Source of the DNA: JAEUKA01 sp044228505
GTDB taxonomy: Bacteria > Myxococcota_A > Polyangia > Palsa-1104 > JAEUJZ01
Length of the DNA stretch: 64,000 nucleotides
Reading direction: 5' to 3'
NCBI GenBank assembly: GCA_044228505.1
Contig: JBGAUT010000026.1
Span: forward strand, 1-64,000
Shown in pieces: positions 51,756 through 61,088 of this stretch. The notes under the pieces were generated by a model. It had not been told where the DNA came from. It saw only the letters and a program-made list of their open reading frames with translations, and did no database searches. Position 1 is the first letter of the stretch. Every line of letters starts with the position of its first letter. The position numbers and the translations under genes were made by a program.

Positions 51756-54700
51756 ATGGCCCTTGCAACTACACCTACGTCGAAGCTCGGCCCCGAGCAG
51801 GCCCCGACGGCACGCATCGGAATGGTCCTCTCTGGCACCTATCGGCTCGACGCGTTCCTTGGCCAGGGCATGACCGGCCTGACCTATAACGCGTGGCACC
51901 TTCGTCAGAAGCAGCCGTTCGCAGTCAAGCTTTTGCACCGCGAGTTGGCCCCCAGCCATGACCGGGTGTCGAAGCTGCGCCAGGATCTGCGGGCGCTCAG
52001 CGGCCTGCGTCGGTTTGGCTTTCTGCCGGTAGATCTGAGCTTTGCCCCCGATGGTTCACCTTTTCTTGCTGCTGAGCTGCTCGTGGGTGAGACGCTGCGG
52101 GTACGGCTCCAGCGTGGACCGTTGCCGGTTCTCGCGGCGGGCATCGTCACGGCGGCACTGGCGCGAGCGCTCGCCGAGGCCCACAAGCAAAACGTCGTTC
52201 ATGGCGATCTGCGTCCCGAAAACGTGATCCTCCCGAGCGAGGCAGGTCGCGAAATCGAAGCCGGTCAGCCAGTACTGCTCGACGCCGCACTGCACCATCT
52301 GCGCAAGCGAGCGATCGGCATTGATGAGTCGCTACCGCTTGGCAAACTGGCATATCTGGCCCCTGAACAAGCGAGTGGCGAGCAGCAGACAGCCGACAAT
52401 GCCGGCGATGTCTTTGCCGTCGGAGCGATCCTCTACGAGTGTTTGACCGGCAAGCAGGCATTCGGCGGGCCGGAGCTGGAAGTCGTGCTGGAGCACCTGT
52501 CGTCGCCACCGCCAGCGCTGCAGCTACCCCGAGAACTCGGTGCGCCGCCGGGACTATCAGAAGCTGTCGACGCAGTGATCCGCCGCGCCTGTGCTCGTGA
52601 CCCCAGCGAGCGATTCGAATCGATGAGCGAGCTGCTCACGGCGCTCGGTGAAGCGTTTGAAAAGTCAGGGCTGCCGCTGCCTCCGCCCGATGAACGAGTC
52701 CCGATCGATACGCTGCTCTCGCAAAACAAAGGGCTCCGCAAGCGGACGGTGGCGGTCAAGCGCATTGCCCCCATCCCCACCACGCCGTCGGATGACGACG
52801 ACGTAAGCGACCCGTCGCGAGTGCTGTCTGCGGCGGCGATGCCTTCGTTAGAGCCCGAGGCCGCAGCCTCGTCGCAGTCCAAACCGAGCGGCAAACGCAA
52901 CACTGCCAAGCAGCGGATCATCCGGCGGACGGTCAAAGCCCGCGATCTGTCGAGGATGCTCGCCGAAGTCGAAGCCGGGAGACTGAGCCCGGACCAGGCG
53001 ATGGCAATGTCCTCGGGTAGCGATGATGAAGAAGAGGAGCCAGAAAGCCGCAAGTCCCAGCCGCTCACCGAGGAACAGCGACTGGCCGAAGAAGGTCGAG
53101 CGGCGGTTTTAGCCCGCGCCGAAGCTGCGAAGAAAAACCGCGAGGTCGAGGTACAGAAGCGAGCCGAACGAGAGCGAACCGACGCCGCGCAGATGCAGAA
53201 ACGACTGCTCGAGCAGGCTCGGGCCGAGACGCTGGGCCGGATGCGCGCCGAGTGGGAACAGAGTCAGCGCGGTAAGTCGGGCAAGGATGTCACCGATAGC
53301 GGCAAGCTTCCAAAGGACATGTTTGCGCCGCAGCAGACAGCGACCGAGCAAAAAGAGCTGCTCGAAGAAGCGGAGCGGCAGGCCAAACGTCTGGAGCTGG
53401 AGCGGCAGGAAGCCGAGCGACGGGCCGCTGAGGACGCCGAGCGCGCACGCAAGGAAAGCCAGGCGGTCGAAGAAGCACGTCTGGCTGCCGAGCGGCTCCA
53501 AGCCGAGTTGCGGGAAAAAGAACGGCTGGAGGCCGAGCGCGCCGAGCGAGTCCGTCAGAAGGCGGAGCGAGAAGCCGAAGCGCGCCGGAAAGCCGAAGAA
53601 GCGGAACAACTCCGTCGAGAAAAACAGGCAGAAGCCGAAGCGGCACAGCGAGCGGCAGCCCAAGCCAAACAGCAGGCAGAGGAAGCAGCCAAGAAGGCAG
53701 CAGAAGCGCAAAGCGAGGCCGAGCCTGAAATCCTAGAAGACGAGATTGATGAGATCTTCGAGGAGACGAAAAAGCCGCCGCCCGTCCCCGAGTCGGTTCG
53801 GCGGGCAGCCGAAGCCGCACGCAAGGCCCAGCAGGATGCCACCGATGCGGAAGCTGCCGCTCAAAAAGCCCAGCAAGACGCCGAAGCGATCAACCAAGCG
53901 GCCAGCGAAGCCCAGCAGGCTGCTGTTGCTGCCGAAGAATCGCGGATGCGATCTGCCTCGGAATTCGAAGAGATCATCCGGGCCGCCCAGGAGGCCCGCG
54001 ATCGCGATGAGGCGCTGGCCAAGCAGATTCGTGAAGCCGAAGACCGCGCCCGGGCCGCCGAAGCGGCTCGCGCTGTTCACCTTGATCGAGCAACTCGGGC
54101 GACGCGTGCGCTTGCCGTCATCCAGCAGGTTCAGTACATCGCGCAGAACGAGCCGACGGTTTCCGACGATGACAGCAGCGCCCGAATCCATGAGTCATCG
54201 AATCCACCGCGCTCTGCAATCAGCGCCGCCCCAAAGCCCAGCTTTTCGGACAGCACCGTAACCCCGGTACGCAAGCCGAGCGCGATCAGCACGCCCGAAC
54301 TCTCGAGTAGCTATGGCGCGCCGAAGTCAGCTCCTCCGCCACGCGATCCCAGCGGGGTGTTTTCGCCAGCGCAGTTCCCACCGCAAGCCATGCGCCCGGA
54401 GATGATCGGGTCGTACACCAATCCGCAGATGGCTCCGGCGGCAGCAATCCGGAACGAGACCAGCGGGCCTTATACCAACCCGCAGATGGCTCCGGTCGGC
54501 CTGCGACAAGACATGAGCGGCGTCTACACCAACCCCCAAATGGTACCGGGGATTGTGTCGATGCAGTCCACCGCGATGCCGGTGCTGGTGACGCCGGTGC
54601 TCCAGCAGCCGCAATCGCCGCATGACTACACCCTATCGCGTAGCCAGATGGCGACGGCTCTCGGTTTGACGGCGATCTTGTCAGGCCTGATTGGATCGCT

Positions 54701-55253
54701 CGGCACGCTGCTTCTGCTGCGAAACCAGCAGGGACAAAGCGGTCCGCAGGCCATTCACACGACGGCGGGCCCCGACCCTCGGCTAAGTCCGCCGCTGCCA
54801 CCGACCTCTGATGCCAAGCCGAACACGACGACGAACGATTTGGCCAAATCCATGGCACCTGGCCCCAAGACTGAGTCGCTGCCACCTGACTCCGTGCCGG
54901 TGATTAAGCCTGCGGTGCGTGACAGTAAGACGGTGTATCCGCCGCTGCGGCTTCTGACAGACCCTGCGACTATGCCGCCCAAGCAGAGCATGTGGACGCG
55001 ACCCGCAGCGCCGGCAGCCAGTCCGACCACCACGGAGGCCGGAGCGGCCAAAACCGGCGACGCCAAAGTTCCGGCGGTTGCCGATGGGAAACAGACCACG
55101 GGCGATGCCAAGCCTACCACCGACGCCAAGCCTGCCGCCGAAACCAAGCCTGCGGCGACTGCTGTCAAACCGACGACGGATGCCAAGACCCCGCCTCCTC
55201 CGGCCAAGCCAGCAAAAATCGACGACGGCCTCCGCAATCCCTTCGCAATGTAA
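51756..55253 (+). CDS. Kinase-like protein with altered DFG motif, long coiled coil and TM segment
   Basis: 1165 aa from ATG at 51756; a TTG five codons earlier is possible. The kinase fold (about 20-310) has the glycine loop LGQGMTGLTYNAW, Lys58 in FAVKLL, and HGDLRPENVIL (149-159) in place of HRDLKPEN. The DFG motif is DAA (LLDAALHH, 176-178) and the activation end is LAYLAPEQ. Metal-binding Asp and catalytic Asp are kept, so weak activity is possible, but it may be a pseudokinase. Residues about 430-740 are Glu/Arg/Ala-rich coiled coil, then three YTNPQM repeats, a TM helix near 965-990 (ATALGLTAILSGLIGSLGTL) and a Lys/Thr/Pro tail ending DDGLRNPFAM. It faces the AAA gene convergently. Confidence 0.88.
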   Translation: MALATTPTSKLGPEQAPTARIGMVLSGTYRLDAFLGQGMTGLTYNAWHLRQKQPFAVKLLHRELAPSHDRVSKLRQDLRALSGLRRFGFLPVDLSFAPDGSPFLAAELLVGETLRVRLQRGPLPVLAAGIVTAALARALAEAHKQNVVHGDLRPENVILPSEAGREIEAGQPVLLDAALHHLRKRAIGIDESLPLGKLAYLAPEQASGEQQTADNAGDVFAVGAILYECLTGKQAFGGPELEVVLEHLSSPPPALQLPRELGAPPGLSEAVDAVIRRACARDPSERFESMSELLTALGEAFEKSGLPLPPPDERVPIDTLLSQNKGLRKRTVAVKRIAPIPTTPSDDDDVSDPSRVLSAAAMPSLEPEAAASSQSKPSGKRNTAKQRIIRRTVKARDLSRMLAEVEAGRLSPDQAMAMSSGSDDEEEEPESRKSQPLTEEQRLAEEGRAAVLARAEAAKKNREVEVQKRAERERTDAAQMQKRLLEQARAETLGRMRAEWEQSQRGKSGKDVTDSGKLPKDMFAPQQTATEQKELLEEAERQAKRLELERQEAERRAAEDAERARKESQAVEEARLAAERLQAELREKERLEAERAERVRQKAEREAEARRKAEEAEQLRREKQAEAEAAQRAAAQAKQQAEEAAKKAAEAQSEAEPEILEDEIDEIFEETKKPPPVPESVRRAAEAARKAQQDATDAEAAAQKAQQDAEAINQAASEAQQAAVAAEESRMRSASEFEEIIRAAQEARDRDEALAKQIREAEDRARAAEAARAVHLDRATRATRALAVIQQVQYIAQNEPTVSDDDSSARIHESSNPPRSAISAAPKPSFSDSTVTPVRKPSAISTPELSSSYGAPKSAPPPRDPSGVFSPAQFPPQAMRPEMIGSYTNPQMAPAAAIRNETSGPYTNPQMAPVGLRQDMSGVYTNPQMVPGIVSMQSTAMPVLVTPVLQQPQSPHDYTLSRSQMATALGLTAILSGLIGSLGTLLLLRNQQGQSGPQAIHTTAGPDPRLSPPLPPTSDAKPNTTTNDLAKSMAPGPKTESLPPDSVPVIKPAVRDSKTVYPPLRLLTDPATMPPKQSMWTRPAAPAASPTTTEAGAAKTGDAKVPAVADGKQTTGDAKPTTDAKPAAETKPAATAVKPTTDAKTPPPPAKPAKIDDGLRNPFAM
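54408..54549 (+). repeat. Three-copy YTNPQM motif inside the kinase-like gene
   Basis: The protein segment between coiled coil and TM carries three copies spaced about 20 residues apart, each ending YTNPQM followed by AP or VP and preceded by SG or GS. DNA similarity is clear around TACACCAAYCCSCARATGG. This may be a short binding motif. Confidence 0.75.
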
Positions 55254-55364
55254 GGTGGCGTGGTTGGCGTGACCGCTGACCCACTGCCTCACCGCTCCCC
55301 GATCATATCGATCGCAAGAAACGGCGATGCACTGGCAGAGCCGCCGGGCTGGCGGAGCGGCTGT

Positions 55365-57998
55365 TTACAGCGGTACCACCATCCGCCCGTCCTCGGAAGG
55401 CACGAGACGGATTTGACCGTCAGCGGACATCTTGTTGAGGATCTCGGAGAGGTTGTCGATCGACACCCCCAGCTCCTCGGCGAGCTGCCACTCGGCCATC
55501 GAGCTGCGGCCATCCAGGGTCTCTAGAATGCGCGCTGGGCTCAAGGTGCTGCCACTGCGCATTGGCACCGCAGGAATCCGGGCCTGCGTCGAGCGCCCGC
55601 CGCCACGAGCCACCGATACTGAGCCACCCGCCGTCTGAGCTGCGGCTTTGGCTGCGCTTGGCTTGACCACGACAACGCCCATTGCTGCGGTACCACGCAC
55701 CGGACGAGCAGTCGCCTTGGCCGGGGCCGGGCTGGATGCCGGTTCGCTGGCGCCAAACGGATTGTCTTCGGCTGCCATCGCCAACCACGATACGGATGGA
55801 GAATCAGCACTGGGTGCGGAACTCATCTCGGTTTTCGAGGGTGCATCGATCGCACCAAAGTCGGGAAAGCCGCCCTTTTCACCCGCTGGGACCACAATCT
55901 GACGGGTCGGCTCGAAATCGGTCGGAATGAGCGGCCCAGAGGTCTTCGGCAGCGGCTGGACCGGACGGGCCTTGATTGGCTTGGCGGACTCCGCAGCAAT
56001 GCTCGGGGCCAGCTCGGCTCTGGCGGCGGCAATCGCTTCGGCCAACGGATCGTTGTCGCTCGCCATGTCGAGCCAGGCTCGGGATGGAGACTCCGAACTT
56101 GGGGCAGGCTGTGGCGCGGGATCCTCCGCAGGTTTGGCCGGAGCGGGCTTGGCTGCAGCGGGCTTGGCTGCAGCGGGCTTGGCCGGAGTAGGCGTGGCTG
56201 CAGTGGCCTTGGCTGGAGCGATCTGATCCGTTGGTGCATCCTTCACCGCAGGGATCACCTTCGCCGCAGTCGGAACCGAGGTCTTCGTCGGTCCCGCCGA
56301 AACTTTCAGGCTGCCGTCACGTGTCTTCGCAATCAACGCTTCGTCGGGGACACGCCGCACCGTATCGCCAGAATCCGCACGGCTGACCGGCGCAGCACTC
56401 TGCTTGGCTGGCGCTTTGGCTACCGGATTCTTGGCTGGTGCTGAGGTCGATTTGACATCTCGCTGAGCCGCTGGACCCGACTTGTCGACATGGGTCATCG
56501 AGCGCTGGTTGTCGACGGAAATACCGCCCGCTTGGGCTTGCGCCATCGCCTCTGCGAGTGCATCGCCGCTGGGGCTCATCGCGGGAATCGAGGACTTCTG
56601 TGCAGCCGCAGGCTTGGCCGCAGCCGTCGGAGCCGCCGTGGGTTTGGCGACCACCACAGGCTTGGCCGTATCGAGGGTCTTGGCGGTATTGACCGATTCA
56701 CCCTTCGCCGCCGCAGGCTTGGCGGCAGCAACGTCCTTCGCCGCTGCAGCACCCTTTGCATCCGCCACCGGCTTGGCAGGCGCACCCGATGCTCCCGTCG
56801 CCACTCGTTCACTATAGACCGATGCCAGTCGACTGAGTGCCGCTCGAGGAGTGTCGACCTCGTGCAAAAAGCCGAGATCTGACTCACGCAACGGAGCAAG
56901 GCCGCCCGTGACCGCTCCGCTGCTCACCGACTGAAGCCGCGCCGCGACCACCTCACGAAGTTGTGGCTGACCGACACGGGCCAGTGACACCAATTCCATG
57001 TTCTGCTTGAGCTGACTCGGTCCTGGCCTGGCCTGTTTTTCGGAGAACTGTCCAAACGTTTCGGGTCGGCACGACAGAAGCAGCAGCGTCGCCGCCGTTA
57101 GCCCATGCAACGAACCAAGCACATCGGCCAGCGCGTGCAAACCCGGCTGCCCAAGCTGTTCGAGAAGCTGATCGGCCTGATCAAACAGAATCGTGATGCT
57201 GGCCGGACGCCGAACACTGACCAACCGAATCAACGAGCACAGCACGTAGCGCGCCGTCGCCTCTTGATTGATCGTCTGTTTGGCCCCGATCCGCTCACGG
57301 TCTTTCGCAGCCAACTCCTCACCAGCCAGCCATGCAGTAACCAGTGCTCGACGGTCGGCATATGGAAACTGAACGATCACCTGCCGTGCCGTCGCATCCA
57401 GGGAGTTTTCTGTCGGCAGCGTCAACAAATAGGAACGAAGGCCGGGCTCGATCTGCGACCAACTCTTCTGCGCCGCTTCGGCAAAATCCGCCAGTGACCG
57501 TCGCCGCCCGCCGTCCAAGCACAGCGGCCCAAGCTGCTTGAGCACCGCCGTCGGTCCCTGATACATCCCCACCCGCGCTGCGTCGAGCAGATCGTAGGTC
57601 TGGGCATAGATCACTTCCCACAGCAGCCGATCAATCGGACGCTCCAGGGGACTGCCCTTTTTGTCGACACGACACAGCCCAGAGACAAGCTGCTTGAGCG
57701 TGAACCGGAATGGCTGTGCCAGATCGGGCAGCGCCGGAATCGCCACGACCAGCGACTCGGGCCGATGCTGCCGCCGGAGCCACCACAGCAGATGACTCTT
57801 GCCACTGCCGGGATCACCCACCAGCGCAATCATCTGCCCAAAGCCACGGCCCGCTTGTTTGAGCCCGCGCAGCAGCGTCTGGCGAGCGTCGGCGTGAAGA
57901 GCAGCCACATCGACCAGATCCTCCTGATCGAGATCGCTTACCGCCGTGTGTGCGAAAGGATTGGCCGCCTGGGCCTTCGGTGCGCCATTGGTGGTCAT
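55365..57998 (-). CDS. P-loop ATPase with low-complexity middle and C-terminal winged helix
   Basis: 877 aa. N-terminal ATPase: Walker A GDPGSGKS (61-68) after a helical lead-in typical of STAND/AAA-type proteins, Walker B near 290 (SITILFDQADQL), and a sensor-like LLLLSCRPETFG. Helical region to about 420. Residues 420-810 are Ala/Pro/Lys-rich with scattered hydrophobic islands (WLDMASDNDPLAEAIAAA, WLAMAAEDNPFGASEPA). The C-terminal 60 residues form a winged helix (ILETLDGRSSMAEWQLAEEL, GVSIDNLSEILNKMSADGQI). Might be a regulated switch or DNA-associated factor; the substrate is unknown. Divergent from the rseP operon and convergent with the kinase-like gene. Confidence 0.8.
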   Translation of the reverse strand: MTTNGAPKAQAANPFAHTAVSDLDQEDLVDVAALHADARQTLLRGLKQAGRGFGQMIALVGDPGSGKSHLLWWLRRQHRPESLVVAIPALPDLAQPFRFTLKQLVSGLCRVDKKGSPLERPIDRLLWEVIYAQTYDLLDAARVGMYQGPTAVLKQLGPLCLDGGRRRSLADFAEAAQKSWSQIEPGLRSYLLTLPTENSLDATARQVIVQFPYADRRALVTAWLAGEELAAKDRERIGAKQTINQEATARYVLCSLIRLVSVRRPASITILFDQADQLLEQLGQPGLHALADVLGSLHGLTAATLLLLSCRPETFGQFSEKQARPGPSQLKQNMELVSLARVGQPQLREVVAARLQSVSSGAVTGGLAPLRESDLGFLHEVDTPRAALSRLASVYSERVATGASGAPAKPVADAKGAAAAKDVAAAKPAAAKGESVNTAKTLDTAKPVVVAKPTAAPTAAAKPAAAQKSSIPAMSPSGDALAEAMAQAQAGGISVDNQRSMTHVDKSGPAAQRDVKSTSAPAKNPVAKAPAKQSAAPVSRADSGDTVRRVPDEALIAKTRDGSLKVSAGPTKTSVPTAAKVIPAVKDAPTDQIAPAKATAATPTPAKPAAAKPAAAKPAPAKPAEDPAPQPAPSSESPSRAWLDMASDNDPLAEAIAAARAELAPSIAAESAKPIKARPVQPLPKTSGPLIPTDFEPTRQIVVPAGEKGGFPDFGAIDAPSKTEMSSAPSADSPSVSWLAMAAEDNPFGASEPASSPAPAKATARPVRGTAAMGVVVVKPSAAKAAAQTAGGSVSVARGGGRSTQARIPAVPMRSGSTLSPARILETLDGRSSMAEWQLAEELGVSIDNLSEILNKMSADGQIRLVPSEDGRMVVPL

Positions 57999-58106
57999 GA
58001 GCGAAGACGAGCCTCTTTACCGTCGTGCTCATCATATCACGCCGAAGCGGCCGCCGAATCGCCCAAAAACGCTAGGAATCAGCGGTTTTGGCTGGTTTCG
58101 CTGCCC

Positions 58107-58949
58107 TTAGCCGAGCGCGATTCGCCAGTTTTGGAGGGAGTAGAGCGGTACAAACGGGAACAGCACCGGCACGCTCTGGACGTAGCGCTGATACTCCGGG
58201 TCGCCTCCGTAGCGCTCGGCCTGCTTCTTTTCCAGGCGCTTGGTCGAGCCCACCATCACCAGCGTGATGCACAACAAACCGACGCCGCTTGAGAGCCAGT
58301 GCAGATACGACAAATAGGCCGCCGCTCCACACACGAAATTGCCGATCCAGAAAATCGTCTCGCCCAAATAGTTCGGGCAGCGCACCAGCCGATACAGCTT
58401 CACATCGCAAAATCGGTTGGGCGAGGTCCGCTTGAAAGCGGCCTTTTGCCGGTCAGCGACCGACTCTAGCAACAGTCCGAACGTCATCACCGTCACCCCC
58501 AGCCAGACCAGTACCATGGACGCGGAAGCGCTAGGACTGCTGCGATGTAGCGCGATGTTGAACGTCGCCGGCACAAACATCAGCACGTAAAGCACCGAGA
58601 CGCCGATCCAAATCGCGAACTTGTAAAGGAGCCCGAGTCCGACAGCCCGCGACTGAACATCGGCCAGCTCCTTCCGATACGAGGGCTCCCGTTCGCGCAA
58701 AAACAGAAAGCTCCCGAGCCGCAGTCCGTAGAGCCCGAGCAGCGCACACTGCAGCGTCATACCGAGCGGCAGCTGCGCACCGAATCGCCAAAGACTCAGC
58801 AGCGCAAACAGGGCGATCGAGCCCGCGTAGCCCAGACTGACAAAGTAGACCACGCGATAGAAGCCAACCACCGTCACAACCAGCGCCAGCCCGAGCAGCA
58901 GCAAGCTCTCGGAGATGGGGCTCATCAATGCACCGTCGAAGAGGCTCAT
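58107..58949 (-). CDS. DUF1295 (steroid 5-alpha-reductase-like) membrane protein
   Basis: 280 aa with about six membrane helices. The family core is LYRLVRCPNYLGETIFWIGN with the conserved Arg-Cys-Pro-Asn-Tyr and Glu, plus KAAFKRTSPNRFCDVKLYRL and the closing PEYQRYVQSVPVLFPFVP. Relatives include 5-alpha reductases and ICMT-type methyltransferases; substrate unknown. Third gene of a minus-strand operon, 6 bp after the rhomboid-like gene. Confidence 0.88.
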   Translation of the reverse strand: MSLFDGALMSPISESLLLLGLALVVTVVGFYRVVYFVSLGYAGSIALFALLSLWRFGAQLPLGMTLQCALLGLYGLRLGSFLFLREREPSYRKELADVQSRAVGLGLLYKFAIWIGVSVLYVLMFVPATFNIALHRSSPSASASMVLVWLGVTVMTFGLLLESVADRQKAAFKRTSPNRFCDVKLYRLVRCPNYLGETIFWIGNFVCGAAAYLSYLHWLSSGVGLLCITLVMVGSTKRLEKKQAERYGGDPEYQRYVQSVPVLFPFVPLYSLQNWRIALG

Positions 58950-58955
58950 GGAAGG

Positions 58956-59756
58956 CTAGTTTAGCCACTTACGCGCCGGATCACTACCGCCTGAGGTATC
59001 GCGTCCACCATCAAGAACTTCGAACTTGTGGTTGGGTCGCTTCTTAGGTTGGGACTTGTCGCCCCCGGTGGACTTGCTGGATCCACTTCGTTTGCGACGC
59101 AGCAGCCGCCAGATCGACTGGCCACCATGGTCGGAAAGCAATGCATAGGTCAGCAGCAACGTCACGACGTTACCGCCAAGCTGCTCCCAGTCGCCACGCA
59201 ACAGGTCGGCACCCAGTCCAATCGCGATGAAAAACCAGGCCAGCGTTCGCGCCGAGGTGAGCTGGTCGGTGCCCCACATCCGCACCTGCAAGCCGCCGTA
59301 AATCTGCGCAAAGCTGATCAGCAGCATCGTAAAGATGGGTGCGCCCTCGATCGGAATCGGCACCAGGCCCGCCACCGAGGCAAACTGGGCATGGATACGA
59401 CCCAGCAAGGCCACCACGAGCGAGGTCGAAAGCAGAACGGTGGCGCTCCAGCCGACCATTCGACGTGGGCCGATCCGTTGCTCCACCGCGCTGCCGATCG
59501 ACCACAGCAGCAGTCCCAGAAACAGCAGCGCAAACGGGCTCAGGACGATAAGTGGTGCGGTGAGGAGTCGCCACGGCTGTTTGCCGAGCGCCAGCGACGG
59601 AATCAGCAGCAGGTGGCTGCGAATCAAGTCACCCGTCACCGGCAGCAGCGACAAAAGGAACGTAACAGCAAAGACCGCGAAGACCACCGCGCAGCCCGGC
59701 ATGACCTTGCTGCCCAGCCGAACCGTCACAAACCGCTGCTGAGGATGTTGAGCCAT
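58956..59756 (-). CDS. Rhomboid-like membrane protein lacking obvious catalytic motif
   Basis: 266 aa. Topology and motifs look rhomboid: six hydrophobic helices, KQPWRLLTAPLIVLSPFALL after TM1, and EQRIGPRRMVGWSATVLLS. The usual GxSG serine is not seen; the equivalent loop reads IPIEGAPIFTMLLISFAQIY, and no catalytic His is evident in the last helix. It is therefore probably an inactive rhomboid-fold (derlin or TMEM115-like) protein. A basic cytosolic tail ends in HKFEVLDGGRDTSGG. It starts 3 bp after the rseP stop, between rseP and the DUF1295 gene. Confidence 0.75.
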   Translation of the reverse strand: MAQHPQQRFVTVRLGSKVMPGCAVVFAVFAVTFLLSLLPVTGDLIRSHLLLIPSLALGKQPWRLLTAPLIVLSPFALLFLGLLLWSIGSAVEQRIGPRRMVGWSATVLLSTSLVVALLGRIHAQFASVAGLVPIPIEGAPIFTMLLISFAQIYGGLQVRMWGTDQLTSARTLAWFFIAIGLGADLLRGDWEQLGGNVVTLLLTYALLSDHGGQSIWRLLRRKRSGSSKSTGGDKSQPKKRPNHKFEVLDGGRDTSGGSDPARKWLN

Positions 59757-59759
59757 GTC

Positions 59760-60809
59760 CTAGAAGCCAAAGAGGCGTTTGAGATCCTTGGCGACCAGCA
59801 GCAGCATCAGCCCGAGCAGGATCACCATGCCGACCATGTGGACAATCTGCTCGATGCGATGATTGACGCGCCGACGGGTTACGACCTCGATGCTCAGGAA
59901 TACGAGGCGGCCACCATCGAGCGCGGGCAAAGGCAACAGATTAAAGAATCCGAGCAGCGCGCTAATCTTGGCCGCAAGCTCCAGTCCTTCGACGAAGCGC
60001 TGGCCAAGCTGCTGAGCAATCATCTGGGTGATGCCGATGATGCTGACGAAGTCGTCCATCTTCGCCTTGTGCCGCCCGGTGATCATGTTGGTGAGTGCAA
60101 TCACCTGCGCCACCGTCAGCCGCCACGGTTCGATCGCCGCCAGCTTGGCCGCAGCGCCTAGACCGAGTCGCTCACGATCGGGGCTGACGTTCATCTGGAT
60201 ACCGATGCTGAAGCCGCCACCCTGGTTGGCGACGGGCTTGACCATGACGGTCTTTAGCTCGGTGCCACGACGGACCTGAATTTCAAGAGGCTGCCCGCCA
60301 GAACCGGCAATCATGGGGCGAACCTCGTCGATCATGCCGACTGGACGACCGTTGATGCGGGTGATGACATCGCCCGCGAGGAGCCCCGAGGCTTCGGCAG
60401 GCTGACCGGGAATCAGCTTTTGCACCATCGTCCCCGGTACGCCTGCGAAAAAATTGATAAAGAAGAAGACCACGACCGCGAACACGTAGTTGACGACGGG
60501 ACCAGCGGCGATGGTCAGAAAGCGCTGCCAGGCCGGACGGTTCGGATACGAGCGAGGATCGTCTGCCGCAATCGCCTCGTCGTCGGGATTGAGCCCGGCG
60601 ATTTGGACGTAGCCTCCGAGAGGAATCGCGCCCACTTGAAAGGTGGTTTCGCCACTCACCTTGCTAAACAGCGCAGGACCGAAGCCAATGGCGAAACGGT
60701 CGACCCGCATGTTGCACCACTTGGCGACGATGTAATGGCCCCATTCGTGGACGATGATCAGTACGCCGAGGGCCAAAATCGCCAGAGCGACATAGAACGC
60801 TGTAAGCAT
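59760..60809 (-). CDS. rseP: RIP metalloprotease RseP (site-2 protease)
   Basis: 349 aa from ATG at 60809. Zinc motif HEWGH (21-25) in TM1, the family GGYVQIAGLNPDDE, one PDZ domain about 135-190 (MVQKLIPGQPAEASGLLAGD, VITRINGRPVGM) and the second metal-site LPALDGGR in a late helix. The usual E. coli protein has two PDZ domains and about 450 aa; the shorter single-PDZ form is common outside Gammaproteobacteria. Cleaves membrane anti-sigma factors or signal peptides. First gene of a three-gene operon, 3 bp before the rhomboid-like gene. Confidence 0.95.
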   Translation of the reverse strand: MLTAFYVALAILALGVLIIVHEWGHYIVAKWCNMRVDRFAIGFGPALFSKVSGETTFQVGAIPLGGYVQIAGLNPDDEAIAADDPRSYPNRPAWQRFLTIAAGPVVNYVFAVVVFFFINFFAGVPGTMVQKLIPGQPAEASGLLAGDVITRINGRPVGMIDEVRPMIAGSGGQPLEIQVRRGTELKTVMVKPVANQGGGFSIGIQMNVSPDRERLGLGAAAKLAAIEPWRLTVAQVIALTNMITGRHKAKMDDFVSIIGITQMIAQQLGQRFVEGLELAAKISALLGFFNLLPLPALDGGRLVFLSIEVVTRRRVNHRIEQIVHMVGMVILLGLMLLLVAKDLKRLFGF

Positions 60810-61088
60810 GCGCCACAGAGTAGCTGAAATGATTCGACTCAGCCAAGCACACCCGGCCACTGAAAAGCCGGCATTGTCGCCGCAGTAGCTGACACGATTC
60901 CGCAGACGGACCGAAATCGTCCCCCGATGTCCTGCGCAGCGAGCAGCTTGCCGCTGGACGGGTAAGCGTGCGATGATCAACTAGAAGTCGTGCTACACGC
61001 TCGCTTGGAGCCACAGTCGGGGGGCTGTGCAGGGACCGACGCTAGGTCGCAAGCCACCCCAGGTGTTGCCACTCGCTGGCACGGTGCA

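Noticed and set aside
59028..60161. Long plus-strand open frame (377 codons)
   Set aside because: Antisense to the rhomboid-like and rseP genes; Gln/Arg-rich shadow with no family resemblance.
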